From Lyngbya sp. PCC 8106 (GTDB lineage Bacteria > Cyanobacteriota > Cyanobacteriia > Cyanobacteriales > Microcoleaceae): a stretch of DNA of 64,000 bases. Position numbers and translations under genes: made by a program. How positions within the stretch are numbered: position 1 is the stretch's first letter; the number at the start of each line of letters is the position of its first letter. The DNA lies in the NCBI RefSeq assembly GCF_000169095.1, contig NZ_AAVU01000030.1, positions 23,339-87,338 on the forward strand, given 5' to 3'. Below, one piece after another: positions 36,277 to 45,101 of this stretch. Under the pieces are notes generated by a model. The model was not told where the DNA came from, did no database searches, and saw only the letters and a program-made list of their open reading frames with translations.

Positions 36277-36942
36277 ATGCTACGCCAGGAATCAAATCCC
36301 CAAATCGAACCCGAACAAAACGCACTGATCCCAGAAATAGACACCACTCCCAGTGGCGTACCTGGGATCGATATTCAACGAGAACTGAATCGACTCGAAG
36401 AAATGATTCTGGATAGTCTTCAGGTGCCGCTGATTCGACGAACTTTAATTGATGAAGAACAGTTACTCGATCAGTTGGATCTAATCCGCTTGAATTTACC
36501 GAGTGCGTTTCAAGAGGCTGATATTATTGTTCGCCACAAAGACGAAATTCTCACTGAAGCTGAAGAATACGCCCAAGAAATTTTAGAAGCGGCTGAACAC
36601 CGAGCGACTCAACTCTTAAATGAAATGGGAATTGTTCAGCAAGCCCAAGCAGAAGCCGAACAGTTACGACAACAAGTTCAAGTTGAGTGTGAAACTCATC
36701 AGCAACAGACCATTGCAGAAGTTGAACAAATTCGCTATCAAGCTCAACAAGAACTCGATGACATCCGCTCTCGAACTTTAGCTGAGTGTAAAGAGATTCA
36801 AAATGGTGCTGATGAGTATGCTGACCACGTTTTAGGAAATATTGAACAGCAGCTTGGTGAAATGTTACGAGTGATTCGTAATGGTCGTCAACAGTTGCAC
36901 ATTCAACATGATAATACCTCGGGACAACTACGAGGACAGTAA
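36277..36942 (+). CDS. Coiled-coil protein downstream of coaD
   Basis: A 221-residue soluble protein of unknown function. It is mostly helical and acidic, with a long coiled coil from about 85 to 205 rich in Glu, Gln and Ala (EAEEYAQEILEAAEHRATQL). That pattern recalls the ATP synthase b-subunit or DivIVA-like proteins. There is no membrane helix. It abuts coaD directly (stop then ATG). The pairing with coaD appears in other cyanobacteria to my recollection. A cytoskeletal or cell-division scaffold role is speculation. Confidence 0.75.
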   Translation: MLRQESNPQIEPEQNALIPEIDTTPSGVPGIDIQRELNRLEEMILDSLQVPLIRRTLIDEEQLLDQLDLIRLNLPSAFQEADIIVRHKDEILTEAEEYAQEILEAAEHRATQLLNEMGIVQQAQAEAEQLRQQVQVECETHQQQTIAEVEQIRYQAQQELDDIRSRTLAECKEIQNGADEYADHVLGNIEQQLGEMLRVIRNGRQQLHIQHDNTSGQLRGQ

Positions 36943-37115
36943 ACAGCCAACAGTTCTGACTTGTGATTTCTGACTTCTGAGTTGTGGGGTGGCGGTTCCC
37001 TCAATTGTGCAGGTTTAAGAGGTGTCTAAGGCGGTGGTGAAAGACTAGCCATTAATGACAAACTAGAAACTGTAACTAGGGATATGATCGTCTTTTAGAG
37101 GCGAATAAATAAAAG

Positions 37116-38489
37116 ATGGCTTCCGAAAAATTTCGTCGCCAACTGCGCCACGAAGCCCAACTTTGGAAAGCAGAAGGATTAATCAACGATTCCGCTTATC
37201 AACAGATTTCTGATCGTTATCAATTCAACAGTATTGATACTGCTGCAAGTTCCCGCTTTGTGATGATTCTCATCGGTTTAGGTGGCATTCTGTTGGGTTT
37301 GGGTGTGATTACTTTTGTCGCAGCAAATTGGCAAGAGTGGCCGAGAGAACTCAAAATTATCTTGCTACTCAGTTTATTTATTGGTCTGAATACAAGTGGA
37401 TTTTATCTCTGGCAAGCTAACCCTAAAACGGGAAAAACAAAACATTTAGGAGAAGGATTACTCCTTTTTGGCGCACTCAGTTTGGGGGCTAATATCTCCC
37501 TGATGGCGCAAATGTTTCATATTGGCGGTTCTCCCTACGGACTGTTTTTGGTTTGGGGATTGGGCGTTTTATTGATGGCTTACAGCCTACGTCTGGTGTC
37601 TCTTGGTATTTTATCAATTTTACTGCTGGGAATTGGCTATTGGTCGGGAGTCAGTAATATTTTTGTTCCGGCTGAATTAACGGGGCTAGAATTTCTGCTA
37701 GTACACATGGCGTTAGTCAGTGCAATTTTGTTTGTTCCTCTGGCCTATTGGTGTCAGTCCCGATCAATTTTTATCATGGCGGTATTACTGCTTATTCCCG
37801 CTTTACAGATGAATATTGCGGTACTTTTAGACTACAATTTCTCCTCAGAATTGATGACAATTGGATTGATTTTACCCCCGGCGTTATTATGGAGTTATGA
37901 TGATAGTCTTTTTCCGGGTATTGATAGCCGACTGTTTCGACCTCATACTCGCAATTTAGCGATTTGGTTTTTAGCCGTTTTATTTTATCTCTTTTCCTTT
38001 CGAGGAATTGGGATGTCTTTATTCTATTATGGCTCTAACTCCTCTTTAGCAATTAATGGGTTTCATTTGCTCATTGATGTGATTTTATTGGGCGGTTTAA
38101 CGATTTGGCAATGGCTTTATTTAGCTAAACCCCGTCATTCCTATCAACATTGGGGACTGGATGCAGTTAGCAGTACAATCGCTGTATTTTTGGGAGTGAC
38201 AGCACTGGTTGGTTTTGGATATCAAAGTATTAGTGTCACCCTATTTGTATTTGTTTTCAATATTCTACTCTTTTTACTGTCAGGTGGTTTAGTTAGAATC
38301 GGATTAGGAGAAGGAAACCGAGGAGCATTTTGGGGCGGTATGATCTTACTGACGCTACAAATTATGAGTCGGACTTTTGAATACAATACCGAATTACTGT
38401 TTAAAGCACTTGTCTTTGTATTATGTGGTGTGGGTGTTATCTTAGCGGGTTTATGGTTTGAACGGCATTTATCTCGTCAACATACTTAG
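37116..38489 (+). CDS. DUF2157 multi-pass membrane protein
   Basis: A 457-residue protein with a soluble N-terminal DUF2157 segment (FRRQLRHEAQLWKAEGLI...) followed by about 12 hydrophobic spans. DUF2157 proteins are usually encoded beside a DUF4401 and/or GDYXXLXY partner. Here the GDYXXLXY protein follows 78 bases later, which supports the assignment. The function is unknown. A membrane complex of the two is likely. Confidence 0.8.
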   Translation: MASEKFRRQLRHEAQLWKAEGLINDSAYQQISDRYQFNSIDTAASSRFVMILIGLGGILLGLGVITFVAANWQEWPRELKIILLLSLFIGLNTSGFYLWQANPKTGKTKHLGEGLLLFGALSLGANISLMAQMFHIGGSPYGLFLVWGLGVLLMAYSLRLVSLGILSILLLGIGYWSGVSNIFVPAELTGLEFLLVHMALVSAILFVPLAYWCQSRSIFIMAVLLLIPALQMNIAVLLDYNFSSELMTIGLILPPALLWSYDDSLFPGIDSRLFRPHTRNLAIWFLAVLFYLFSFRGIGMSLFYYGSNSSLAINGFHLLIDVILLGGLTIWQWLYLAKPRHSYQHWGLDAVSSTIAVFLGVTALVGFGYQSISVTLFVFVFNILLFLLSGGLVRIGLGEGNRGAFWGGMILLTLQIMSRTFEYNTELLFKALVFVLCGVGVILAGLWFERHLSRQHT

Positions 38490-38567
38490 TTTCCGCTCTT
38501 GATTAAAACCGCGATATCAAGCGGCTAAACTGGGTCTATTTTTAGCAAAATCTGGAGGATTAATTCA

Positions 38568-39275
38568 ATGCAAGAACCAAATCATAAAAATACAGAGAGT
38601 CAAAATACAGAAACTTTATCTAATAATTTTTCTGAAAATCTGGAGACTGAAACCGAATCTCTAATTAATCAATCTCTCGTTCAAAAAAAACGCCTTCCGA
38701 GTTGGCGGTTGTTGCTTCCGTTGTGTTTTCAACTCGCTATCATTGGCTTAGTTCCGGCTCAAGCGGTGTATACTCATATTACCGGAAAAACCGTTGTTTT
38801 GCAAACTGCACCTGTTGATCCTTATGATTTTTTACGAGGTTATTATCAGGTGTTGAATTATGATATTTCGACTCTAGAAAACCTAAAAACTCTCCCCGGT
38901 TGGGAAGAATTTTCCAACAATCAAGATTATCTTCCATCGGGAACAACAATTTATGTGATTTTAGAACAACCGACTCTACAACCCACTGAATCCCCTCGTC
39001 CGCAAGCTTGGGAACCGATTAAAATTAGTTCAACTTTACCCAAAGACTTACCTAACAATCAAATTGCACTGAAAGGAGAATCTAACGGTTGGCGAATTGA
39101 ATATGGTTTAGAAACCTATTATATGCCTGAAGATCAACGGGTGCAAGTCAATCAAAATATTACAGATGCTCAACGAAATGAACCCCAATCTTTTGTTGTG
39201 GAAGTGAAAGTCAATGCTCAAGGAAAAGCGGTTCCGGTGAGTTTGTGGGTTCGCAATCAAAACTATAAGTTTTAA
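38568..39275 (+). CDS. GDYXXLXY family membrane-associated protein
   Basis: A 235-residue protein with one transmembrane helix (about 45-65, LLLPLCFQLAIIGLVPAQAV) and an exported domain. It carries the family motif as RGYYQVLNYDIS shortly after DPYDFL. The motif departs from the literal GDY (here GYY). The ATG has CTGGAGG upstream. It follows the DUF2157 gene, its usual partner. No biochemical role is known. Confidence 0.8.
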   Translation: MQEPNHKNTESQNTETLSNNFSENLETETESLINQSLVQKKRLPSWRLLLPLCFQLAIIGLVPAQAVYTHITGKTVVLQTAPVDPYDFLRGYYQVLNYDISTLENLKTLPGWEEFSNNQDYLPSGTTIYVILEQPTLQPTESPRPQAWEPIKISSTLPKDLPNNQIALKGESNGWRIEYGLETYYMPEDQRVQVNQNITDAQRNEPQSFVVEVKVNAQGKAVPVSLWVRNQNYKF

Positions 39276-39299
39276 TGAACTTTTAGGTAACAATTAAAC

Positions 39300-40037
39300 C
39301 TACGATTCTACAAAGTCAAATAATACTGTTGTCATGTAATAATCCGCCCACTCTGTCCCAAACGCTTTTTCTAAAACCCGTCGAGTTTTGTCATTTTGTT
39401 GCTGTTGAGTGCAATAATATTTTTGAGCAGATTGAATTTGAGTTTGTTCTTCCGGTGAAACAGGATTTTGAGCAGTTGCATACTGACAGTGAACCCGTAG
39501 ATAAGCATCAACTTGGTTTAAAAACGCTGCTTCTTCTGTTTCATCCATCGGACGAATAAATAAGCAAAATTCCGAGAAAATATCGCCCCAGTCGGGAATA
39601 TCACGAGGTTGAGAAAAAGTATTCGGTAAGGAAGATAAAGCCTGATGATAATCACTCGGAAGATGGGGTTTGGGGTAAATCGGCGATAAATCAACAATCG
39701 CGGCGCTAATTTTTCCTCGTCCACCCACCAAGTCTGTCCCAAACATGGGTAAGGCGTAGTCAACCCGAGGAAACATCACACAATGGAGAATATCGAGACT
39801 CTGACCGACTTTTGCCAATTCCAGGTGTAGCTTCCGAAATTGGGGCGTTTGATAACAACGGTTTTCAATAGTCAGTTTTTCCCCTTCCAGTCGCCCTTCG
39901 ACATAGCCTAATTCTGCGGGAAGGTGATAAGGTTCAAGGTCGAGATATTGTTCCCAAATTGCCTCAATTCGGTTAGCAAGTTGACGAATTAAGGAATGTT
40001 GTTGTTCGCGTAGGGAAGGGGTTGATGCTTCTACCAT
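39300..40037 (-). CDS. pcyA: Phycocyanobilin:ferredoxin oxidoreductase
   Basis: A 245-residue ferredoxin-dependent bilin reductase that converts biliverdin IXalpha to phycocyanobilin, the chromophore of phycobilisomes and phytochromes. The key residues of Synechocystis PcyA (Glu76, His88, Asp105) align with Glu73 (LHLELAKVG), His85 (DILHCVMFPR) and Asp102 (MFGTDLVGG). The N-terminus and the length fit the family. It is a single gene convergent with the GDYXXLXY gene. Confidence 0.95.
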   Translation of the reverse strand: MVEASTPSLREQQHSLIRQLANRIEAIWEQYLDLEPYHLPAELGYVEGRLEGEKLTIENRCYQTPQFRKLHLELAKVGQSLDILHCVMFPRVDYALPMFGTDLVGGRGKISAAIVDLSPIYPKPHLPSDYHQALSSLPNTFSQPRDIPDWGDIFSEFCLFIRPMDETEEAAFLNQVDAYLRVHCQYATAQNPVSPEEQTQIQSAQKYYCTQQQQNDKTRRVLEKAFGTEWADYYMTTVLFDFVES

Positions 40038-40237
40038 AGAAAAATTTTTGCTTGTTACTGCGTCAAATCATCTCTAACAGACGCTAATTTAGCTCTCTGT
40101 AGATCTAGAATATCAGGTTACAGTCTACAAAAATTTGCAACTTGGGAAAATAAAGCTTCTCTGAGGTGCTGCGCTTCTCAATACTGTCTAAATTTCTCGG
40201 TAAGATGAAGGGGTCTATCTGCATCGAGGAAGTTGTG

Positions 40238-40426
40238 ATGTTTGGTTTGGGATTGCCAGAAATGGGAGTAATTTTGTTAGTTGCTGTATTTATCTTCGGG
40301 CCAAAAAAGATTCCCGAGTTAGGAAAAACCATCGGTCAAGCGCTAAAAGGCTTCAAAGATGAAATGCAGAATGATTTAGAAACCGACAGTGACAACCCAG
40401 AAGTTAAAAAATCTGAGGGAAATTAA
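40238..40426 (+). CDS. tatA: Twin-arginine translocase subunit TatA/TatE family
   Basis: A 62-residue single-pass membrane protein of the Tat pathway, which exports folded proteins across thylakoid and plasma membranes. FGLGLPEMGVILLVAVFIFG is the short helix, FGPKKIPELGKTIGQALKGF is the hinge and amphipathic helix, and an acidic tail follows. I chose the ATG at 40238 because GAGGAA lies about 8 bases upstream and MFGLGLPE is the standard start. The flavin oxidase at 13678 is a plausible Tat substrate. Confidence 0.92.
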   Translation: MFGLGLPEMGVILLVAVFIFGPKKIPELGKTIGQALKGFKDEMQNDLETDSDNPEVKKSEGN

Positions 40427-40432
40427 GCATTA

Positions 40433-40471
40433 GGGATGAGAAATTGAACTTTTGGGGTTGATTCTCATCCC
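40433..40471. terminator. Inverted repeat between convergent tatA and cphA
   Basis: GGGATGAGAA (40433-40442) and TTCTCATCCC (40462-40471) form a perfect 10-bp stem with a 19-base loop, 7 bases past the tatA stop and 17 bases past the cphA stop on the other strand. It has no strong U-tract. A bidirectional terminator or mRNA end stabiliser is likely. Confidence 0.45.
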
Positions 40472-40487
40472 AAGCTTTGAGATTTGC

Positions 40488-42305
40488 TTAAACCTGCGAC
40501 GGTTTCAAGTTTGTAGAATAGGGCGCAGAAGCCGTTCCGTTTTGACCAGTCGATGAATCCGAAATCGGATTGCGAGCTTCGATCAGACTAATTGCCCGAG
40601 TCACACTTTCCGGTAAAATGACGACTAAACCGCCATTGGGAGCGCGATCGAGAGTTGTTTCTATCGCTTCGGTTTCATTGAGAATGGTTTCATGGCTAAC
40701 TCGGGGGTCAGGAACTCGACTCAACACCTGTTCAATCCCTTCGCGAATTAAGTCAGCCCCATTGCCCCGTTCTCGACCTCGGGTGTCATCATCTTCTTTG
40801 ATCACAATTTGGTCAAACATCTCAGCGGCCAGTTTGCCCAAGGTGACAAAATCTTCATCTCGGCGATCGCCAGGGCCACCAACAACCCCAATCCGTACCC
40901 CTTCCCAGTTACGAACAAACCCGGCTAAGGCTTCATAACTTGCGGGATTATGAGCATAATCAATCAGGGCGTGATATTTACCCATATTAAACAGGTTCAT
41001 CCGTCCGGGGGTTTGAGAAGCCGAAGCCACAAAAGTTGATAAACCGGCACGAATATGTTCAATTTTGATCCCTTGAGCAAAGGCCGCCAAACAAGCTGCT
41101 AAAGCGTTAGCAATCATAAATGGGGCTTTTCCTTCCATCGTCAGAGGCACATTAACCGCCTGTTCGATCCGGAGTGTCCAGTCTCCTTTAAGGATGGAGA
41201 GATAGCCATTTTCATACACCGCAGCCAACCCGCCTGCTGCCGTATGTTTGAGAACGGTTTCATTTTCGGGGTTCATCGAGAAATAGGCGACTTGGGCTTT
41301 GGTGCGTTCAGCCATTTCTGCCACTAACGGGTCATCTGCGTTCAACACCACGTAGCCTTTAGGGATCACTGACTCTGCTACAACGCTTTTCACTTTAGCG
41401 AGTTGTTCAACGGTGTCAATATCGCCTAAGCCCAGGTGATCGGCGGACACATTCAAGACAATACCCACATCACAGGTATCAAACCCTAAACCGGAACGGA
41501 GAATTCCTCCCCGAGCGGCTTCGAGGACAGCAATTTCCACAGTTGGATCACAGAGAATCAGTTGAGCGCTTTGGGGGCCTGTGTTATCCCCTGCTTCTAC
41601 GAGATAGTCACCGATATAGGTGCCGTCTGTGGTGGTGTAGCCGACCATAGAACCCGTTTCTTTGACAATGTGAGCCAGTAGACGAGTGGTTGTGGTTTTA
41701 CCATTCGTCCCGGTGACAGCCAAAATGGGAATGCGACTCAGTTGACCTGTGGGGAACAGCATATCCATGACCGCCCCAGCCACGTTCCGGGGTAAACCTT
41801 CACTGGGGGCAACGTGCATCCGAAATCCTGGTGCGGCGTTAACTTCGACGATCACCCCATCAACTTCTCGCAAGGGGCGGCTAATATCGGGGCTAACGAC
41901 ATCAATTCCGGCGATATCAAGACCGATTATTTTTGCCACTCGGGAAAACAGCCAGATATTTTCTGGGTGAACTTCATCGGTGCGGTCAATGGCACTTCCC
42001 CCAGTGCTGAGGTTGGCGGTTGCCCGTAGGAAGCAGCGTTCTCCTTCTGGCAATACCGAATCTAAAGCATGGCCTTGTTCGGCAATCATTGACAGGGCTG
42101 TTTGATCAATTTCAATTCGAGTCAGGACGTTATCATGTCCATCGCCTCGTCGAGAGTCGCGGTTGGTTTCCTCGATCAGTTCTTCGATAGTGGAACGACC
42201 ATCACCAATGACGTGACCCGGAACTCGTTCGGAGACGGCGACGACTTTTCCGTTCACCACTAACACCCGAAAGTCCCGACCTTGATAGAAGCGTTCTACA
42301 ATCAC
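40488..42305 (-). CDS. cphA: Cyanophycin synthetase, C-terminal part of a frameshifted cphA
   Basis: This 605-residue frame contains the second half of the CphA ATP-grasp domain (GRDFRVLVVNGKVVAVSERV, VEVNAAPGFRMH) and the whole Mur-ligase-like domain (VTGTNGKTTTTRLLAH, DYAHNPASYEAL). The intact enzyme polymerises Asp and Arg into cyanophycin. The frame opens at a GTG at 42305, but codons upstream to about 42399 still encode CphA sequence (RWETAEQAYDSASTASKTRS). The true reading frame is therefore continuous with the upstream half except for one missing base near 42400. With that base restored the protein would be 901 residues, the usual CphA length. As written, this part lacks the first half of the ATP site. 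Confidence 0.9.
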   Translation of the reverse strand: MIVERFYQGRDFRVLVVNGKVVAVSERVPGHVIGDGRSTIEELIEETNRDSRRGDGHDNVLTRIEIDQTALSMIAEQGHALDSVLPEGERCFLRATANLSTGGSAIDRTDEVHPENIWLFSRVAKIIGLDIAGIDVVSPDISRPLREVDGVIVEVNAAPGFRMHVAPSEGLPRNVAGAVMDMLFPTGQLSRIPILAVTGTNGKTTTTRLLAHIVKETGSMVGYTTTDGTYIGDYLVEAGDNTGPQSAQLILCDPTVEIAVLEAARGGILRSGLGFDTCDVGIVLNVSADHLGLGDIDTVEQLAKVKSVVAESVIPKGYVVLNADDPLVAEMAERTKAQVAYFSMNPENETVLKHTAAGGLAAVYENGYLSILKGDWTLRIEQAVNVPLTMEGKAPFMIANALAACLAAFAQGIKIEHIRAGLSTFVASASQTPGRMNLFNMGKYHALIDYAHNPASYEALAGFVRNWEGVRIGVVGGPGDRRDEDFVTLGKLAAEMFDQIVIKEDDDTRGRERGNGADLIREGIEQVLSRVPDPRVSHETILNETEAIETTLDRAPNGGLVVILPESVTRAISLIEARNPISDSSTGQNGTASAPYSTNLKPSQV

Positions 42306-42367
42306 GCTGCGAGTTTTAGAAGCGGTACTCGCCGAATCGTAGGCTTGTTCTGCTGTTTCCCACCGGG

Positions 42368-43192
42368 TTATATCGAGGGTAATACCGCGACCGTGATTTC
42401 GTCTAGGGGTTTCATGGCGATGGGATAACCGCCCACAAAGTCAACGGAATCTTTCAAATCATCAAAGTAGCGAATGACAGTCCCTCTGGGAACTGGAATC
42501 CCGGCATTTCGCAGAATTTGTTTGGTGCCTTCTTTATCACAGGCCAGTTCTACGCCTAAAATGCTGGTATGACCGCTCAGAGTGGCTTGGATACGTTTTT
42601 GATTGACGCCGTAACCGAGCTGAATCATAAAGCGGGTTTTCAATTCAAGCCAAGGAATTCCTCGGGCTTCGGCTTCACTAACGATCGCATCGGTACTCGG
42701 GCCTAGAGCAGCCTGGGCTTTGAGTTCTTTGAGGTCTTCGATATCTTGGTTGAGTTCTTCTTCGCTATAGGTTCCATTTTCGACAATACTCTGACACAGG
42801 CGTACCGCAGCCCGACCTGCATACCGACCCACTTGTTCACTTTGATACTCATAGACCACCTGAAAAATTCCGGGTGTCGCGGTTTCTCTGGTTCGACCAA
42901 ACCCGACTGACATTCCGGCTAAGTTCTGGAGTTCGAGGGCGACGTGTTCGATAATGTGTCCCATTAACGTTCCCCGTTGTACCCGACTGAGAAATCCTCC
43001 TCTGACTCCCGGTGAACAGTGATGTTCGACTAAACTCGGCAAAGCGGAGGTTATACCTTCATAGAAGCCGGGAATATCACAAGAATAGCGTTCCACGAGA
43101 TCTTCGAGGTCTAGGCGCATGACGATCAGTTTATGCCGTCTGATGCTCCAGTAGTTGGGGCCGCGTAATGTCAGAACCTTGAGAATTTTCAT
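42368..43192 (-). CDS. cphA: Cyanophycin synthetase, N-terminal part of a frameshifted cphA
   Basis: This 274-residue frame starts with the CphA N-terminus (MKILKVLTLRGPNYWSIRRH) and runs through HIIEHVALELQNLAGMSVGFG to the ATP-grasp start (ELACDKEGTKQILRNAGIPVP, GGYPIAMKPLD). After PLD the family sequence is GNHGRGIT. Here the DNA reads GAC GAA ATC ACG instead of GAC GGA AAT CAC, so one G is missing at about 42400 and the frame ends at a TAA at 42368. The gene follows cphB on the same strand after 305 bases. Either the gene is truly inactivated or this is a base-calling error. Confidence 0.9.
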   Translation of the reverse strand: MKILKVLTLRGPNYWSIRRHKLIVMRLDLEDLVERYSCDIPGFYEGITSALPSLVEHHCSPGVRGGFLSRVQRGTLMGHIIEHVALELQNLAGMSVGFGRTRETATPGIFQVVYEYQSEQVGRYAGRAAVRLCQSIVENGTYSEEELNQDIEDLKELKAQAALGPSTDAIVSEAEARGIPWLELKTRFMIQLGYGVNQKRIQATLSGHTSILGVELACDKEGTKQILRNAGIPVPRGTVIRYFDDLKDSVDFVGGYPIAMKPLDEITVAVLPSI

Positions 43193-43497
43193 ATCTGTCT
43201 ATGAGTGTGTGATGCCGGAGTGTTCCAGAATAATAATTATACTGTTATCAATTTCTAACTTTAAAATACATCCTAGCTGTTCTCAATGAACAGTTGAGCA
43301 ATTTAATATGATGAGAATTGAGTTGAAATTTTGAATCGGCTTTAGGAGCTACAGGAGTTAGATGATTGAGTTGGGTTGATAACGAGGATTGTTTGTCGTT
43401 ATTTCCCGGTCTTTTTCCCGCAGCTCCTCTTGCCTTAGCATTTCAACAACATTTTCTGTTCAAACTAGAGAGAAAATTGACATTTAGGAATTGTTCC
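43193..43497. other. Spacer between cphB and cphA
   Basis: 305 bases between the cphB stop and the cphA start, both on the minus strand. I see no gene, terminator hairpin or strong promoter. The distance is large enough for cphA to have its own promoter. Confidence 0.4.
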
Positions 43498-44355
43498 CTA
43501 GAGGCTCTGTGCTGCGATCGGAATCCGGGTGCGGATGTTGTATTCATCGCCGTGGGAGAGGATATGAACTCGCAAATTAAACAGACTCAAAGGATCTGCT
43601 GCACCGACTTTAGACGCATTAGTATAAGACATTTCAGTTGCATCCACAATGGTTACGGTGCCTTTACCAATGACCTTAAGTTTTTCTTGAGCTTCAAACA
43701 TCGCACAAGTGTCTTCATCAATTCCCAAGCCTAAACGTTCGGGATGAGAAGTAATGGCGCTGATCAAACGACCCAAACGATTGCGGTTGTGGAAGTGTTG
43801 ATCGACAATGACTTCAGGCATGATATCTAAACCGGTTGCCATGTCCACGAGAGAACGATTTGGAGATTCTCCACTACCCCCGCCTGCGATCATGTGATGG
43901 CTCATGACTGCTGCGCCTGCACTGGTTCCCGCCAGCGCCATTCTCCCTTCACGAGCGGCGACCCGAATTTTACTCATTAAGGGTGTATCTGCCAGCAAAC
44001 TATAAAGGCGCAGTTGATCTCCTCCGGTTAGAAAGACTCCTGTACAGGAGGTATCTAGATAGGAGTGCCATTCTGTGTTTTCACAGTGATGACGTTCGCG
44101 GATATCAAAGATTTTGATCTCTTTGGCTCCCATCTCCTCAAAGATTTTTTGATAACGTTCGCCTTGAAGACCCGGTTCTCGCGACGCTGAAGGAACAATG
44201 GCAAGCTGTGCTTTTGCTCCGCCTGCACGGTTAAAAAAGGTTTGCAGAATCTCACGTCCATGAACTTTATCTTCCGCTCCCCCAATGATTAAAATTGAGG
44301 TCTGAGTGGGTCGGGGTATCATTTGTTCAAGGGCTTGAGACGTCAACTGCTGCAT
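43498..44355 (-). CDS. cphB: Cyanophycinase
   Basis: A 285-residue serine peptidase-like enzyme that cuts cyanophycin into beta-Asp-Arg dipeptides. The nucleophile motif is GTSAGAAVMSHHMI. LIIGGAEDKVHGREIL, FLTGGDQLRLYSLL and VDQHFHNRNRLGRL are typical of the family. The ATG is preceded by AGAGGAGATTAGAT. It sits upstream of cphA in the usual cphB-cphA order. It looks intact although the neighbouring synthetase is frameshifted. Confidence 0.95.
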   Translation of the reverse strand: MQQLTSQALEQMIPRPTQTSILIIGGAEDKVHGREILQTFFNRAGGAKAQLAIVPSASREPGLQGERYQKIFEEMGAKEIKIFDIRERHHCENTEWHSYLDTSCTGVFLTGGDQLRLYSLLADTPLMSKIRVAAREGRMALAGTSAGAAVMSHHMIAGGGSGESPNRSLVDMATGLDIMPEVIVDQHFHNRNRLGRLISAITSHPERLGLGIDEDTCAMFEAQEKLKVIGKGTVTIVDATEMSYTNASKVGAADPLSLFNLRVHILSHGDEYNIRTRIPIAAQSL

Positions 44356-44403
44356 ATCTAATCTCCTCTGATCAGCATAAGTTTAATCAGTGGGATATAA
44401 TCC

Positions 44404-44631
44404 CTACTTAAAATATTTACAGGCTTTTTTGGGGGGGTTCTGGTCAATTTTTGACTTTTTATATTGGGCATTTGAGAGGTAAAGCCGGAGATCTTCGACC
44501 CCGACGGGTAAACGACTGATCACCGGAGCAGGTGTTGACGGGTTGACCTGGCTGTTTTGATTGGGTTTAACTTTCCGATTTTCTGAGGTCTGAAAGTCAT
44601 CAGCTTCTCTGTTGACAAGGGTTACAGTCAC
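44404..44631 (-). CDS. Hypothetical small protein upstream of cphB
   Basis: A 75-codon frame from a GTG at 44631 to TAG, ending 48 bases before cphB on the same strand. It is polar, with a Pro-rich middle (PSTPAPVISRLPVGVEDL) and a basic end (KKACKYFK). It has no recognised family. A strong GGAGGTGA Shine-Dalgarno-like string overlaps the GTG, so either the true start is a few codons later or the string is coincidental. Confidence 0.35.
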   Translation of the reverse strand: MTVTLVNREADDFQTSENRKVKPNQNSQVNPSTPAPVISRLPVGVEDLRLYLSNAQYKKSKIDQNPPKKACKYFK

Positions 44632-45101
44632 CTCCGTTATTTGAGGGCGGAGTCATCGATGACTTGAGCCGGAAGATTCTTTTGCGGTGTTTAACCCGGT
44701 TGACCTCAACGCTTAGGTGGGTCTTTGGTAAGGAGTCTCACCCCACTCAATGATCCGGGATCTTTTTGTTGACCTAATCTAAGTTGCATCAGCAGAGATG
44801 GAAGGTTAACTTTACACCCAGTCAAGGTTGAATTTGAACCTCGAATTTAGGGTGCTAGCTTGAGAATTCTATCATCTCATGCTAGTGAGCCTAGCTTCAG
44901 ATTTTTTCGTTGATCCCCACGACAGACAACCTCTATCGGTTTTTGTTCGTAAAGTTAGCTTTACACCCAAAGTATAGTATATTTTGATACCAAATTAAAC
45001 GATTTTTGAGATTTTATCGCTTATCATATAGCATTGTACAGATTTTGTGGTTTCCAGTTTTCAACGTTTCTTAACAATTAATTCCTCTGAGTTTTATTCC
45101 T
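44632..45101. promoter_or_regulatory. 470-base divergent spacer with a 19-base direct repeat
   Basis: AAGGTTAACTTTACACCCA (44802-44820) and AAAGTTAGCTTTACACCCA (44951-44969) agree at 17 of 19 positions, in the same orientation, 149 bases apart. A short palindrome GTTGA-CC-TCAAC lies near 44699. The spacer lies between the cphB-side small gene and divergent trmD. The repeats may be operator sites. I recognise no riboswitch or RNA gene. Confidence 0.35.

Noticed and set aside
44391..44403. Palindrome GGGAT-TAT-ATCCC before cphB as a terminator or NtcA site
   Set aside because: The loop of three bases and lack of a T-run do not fit a terminator, and it does not match GTAN8TAC.
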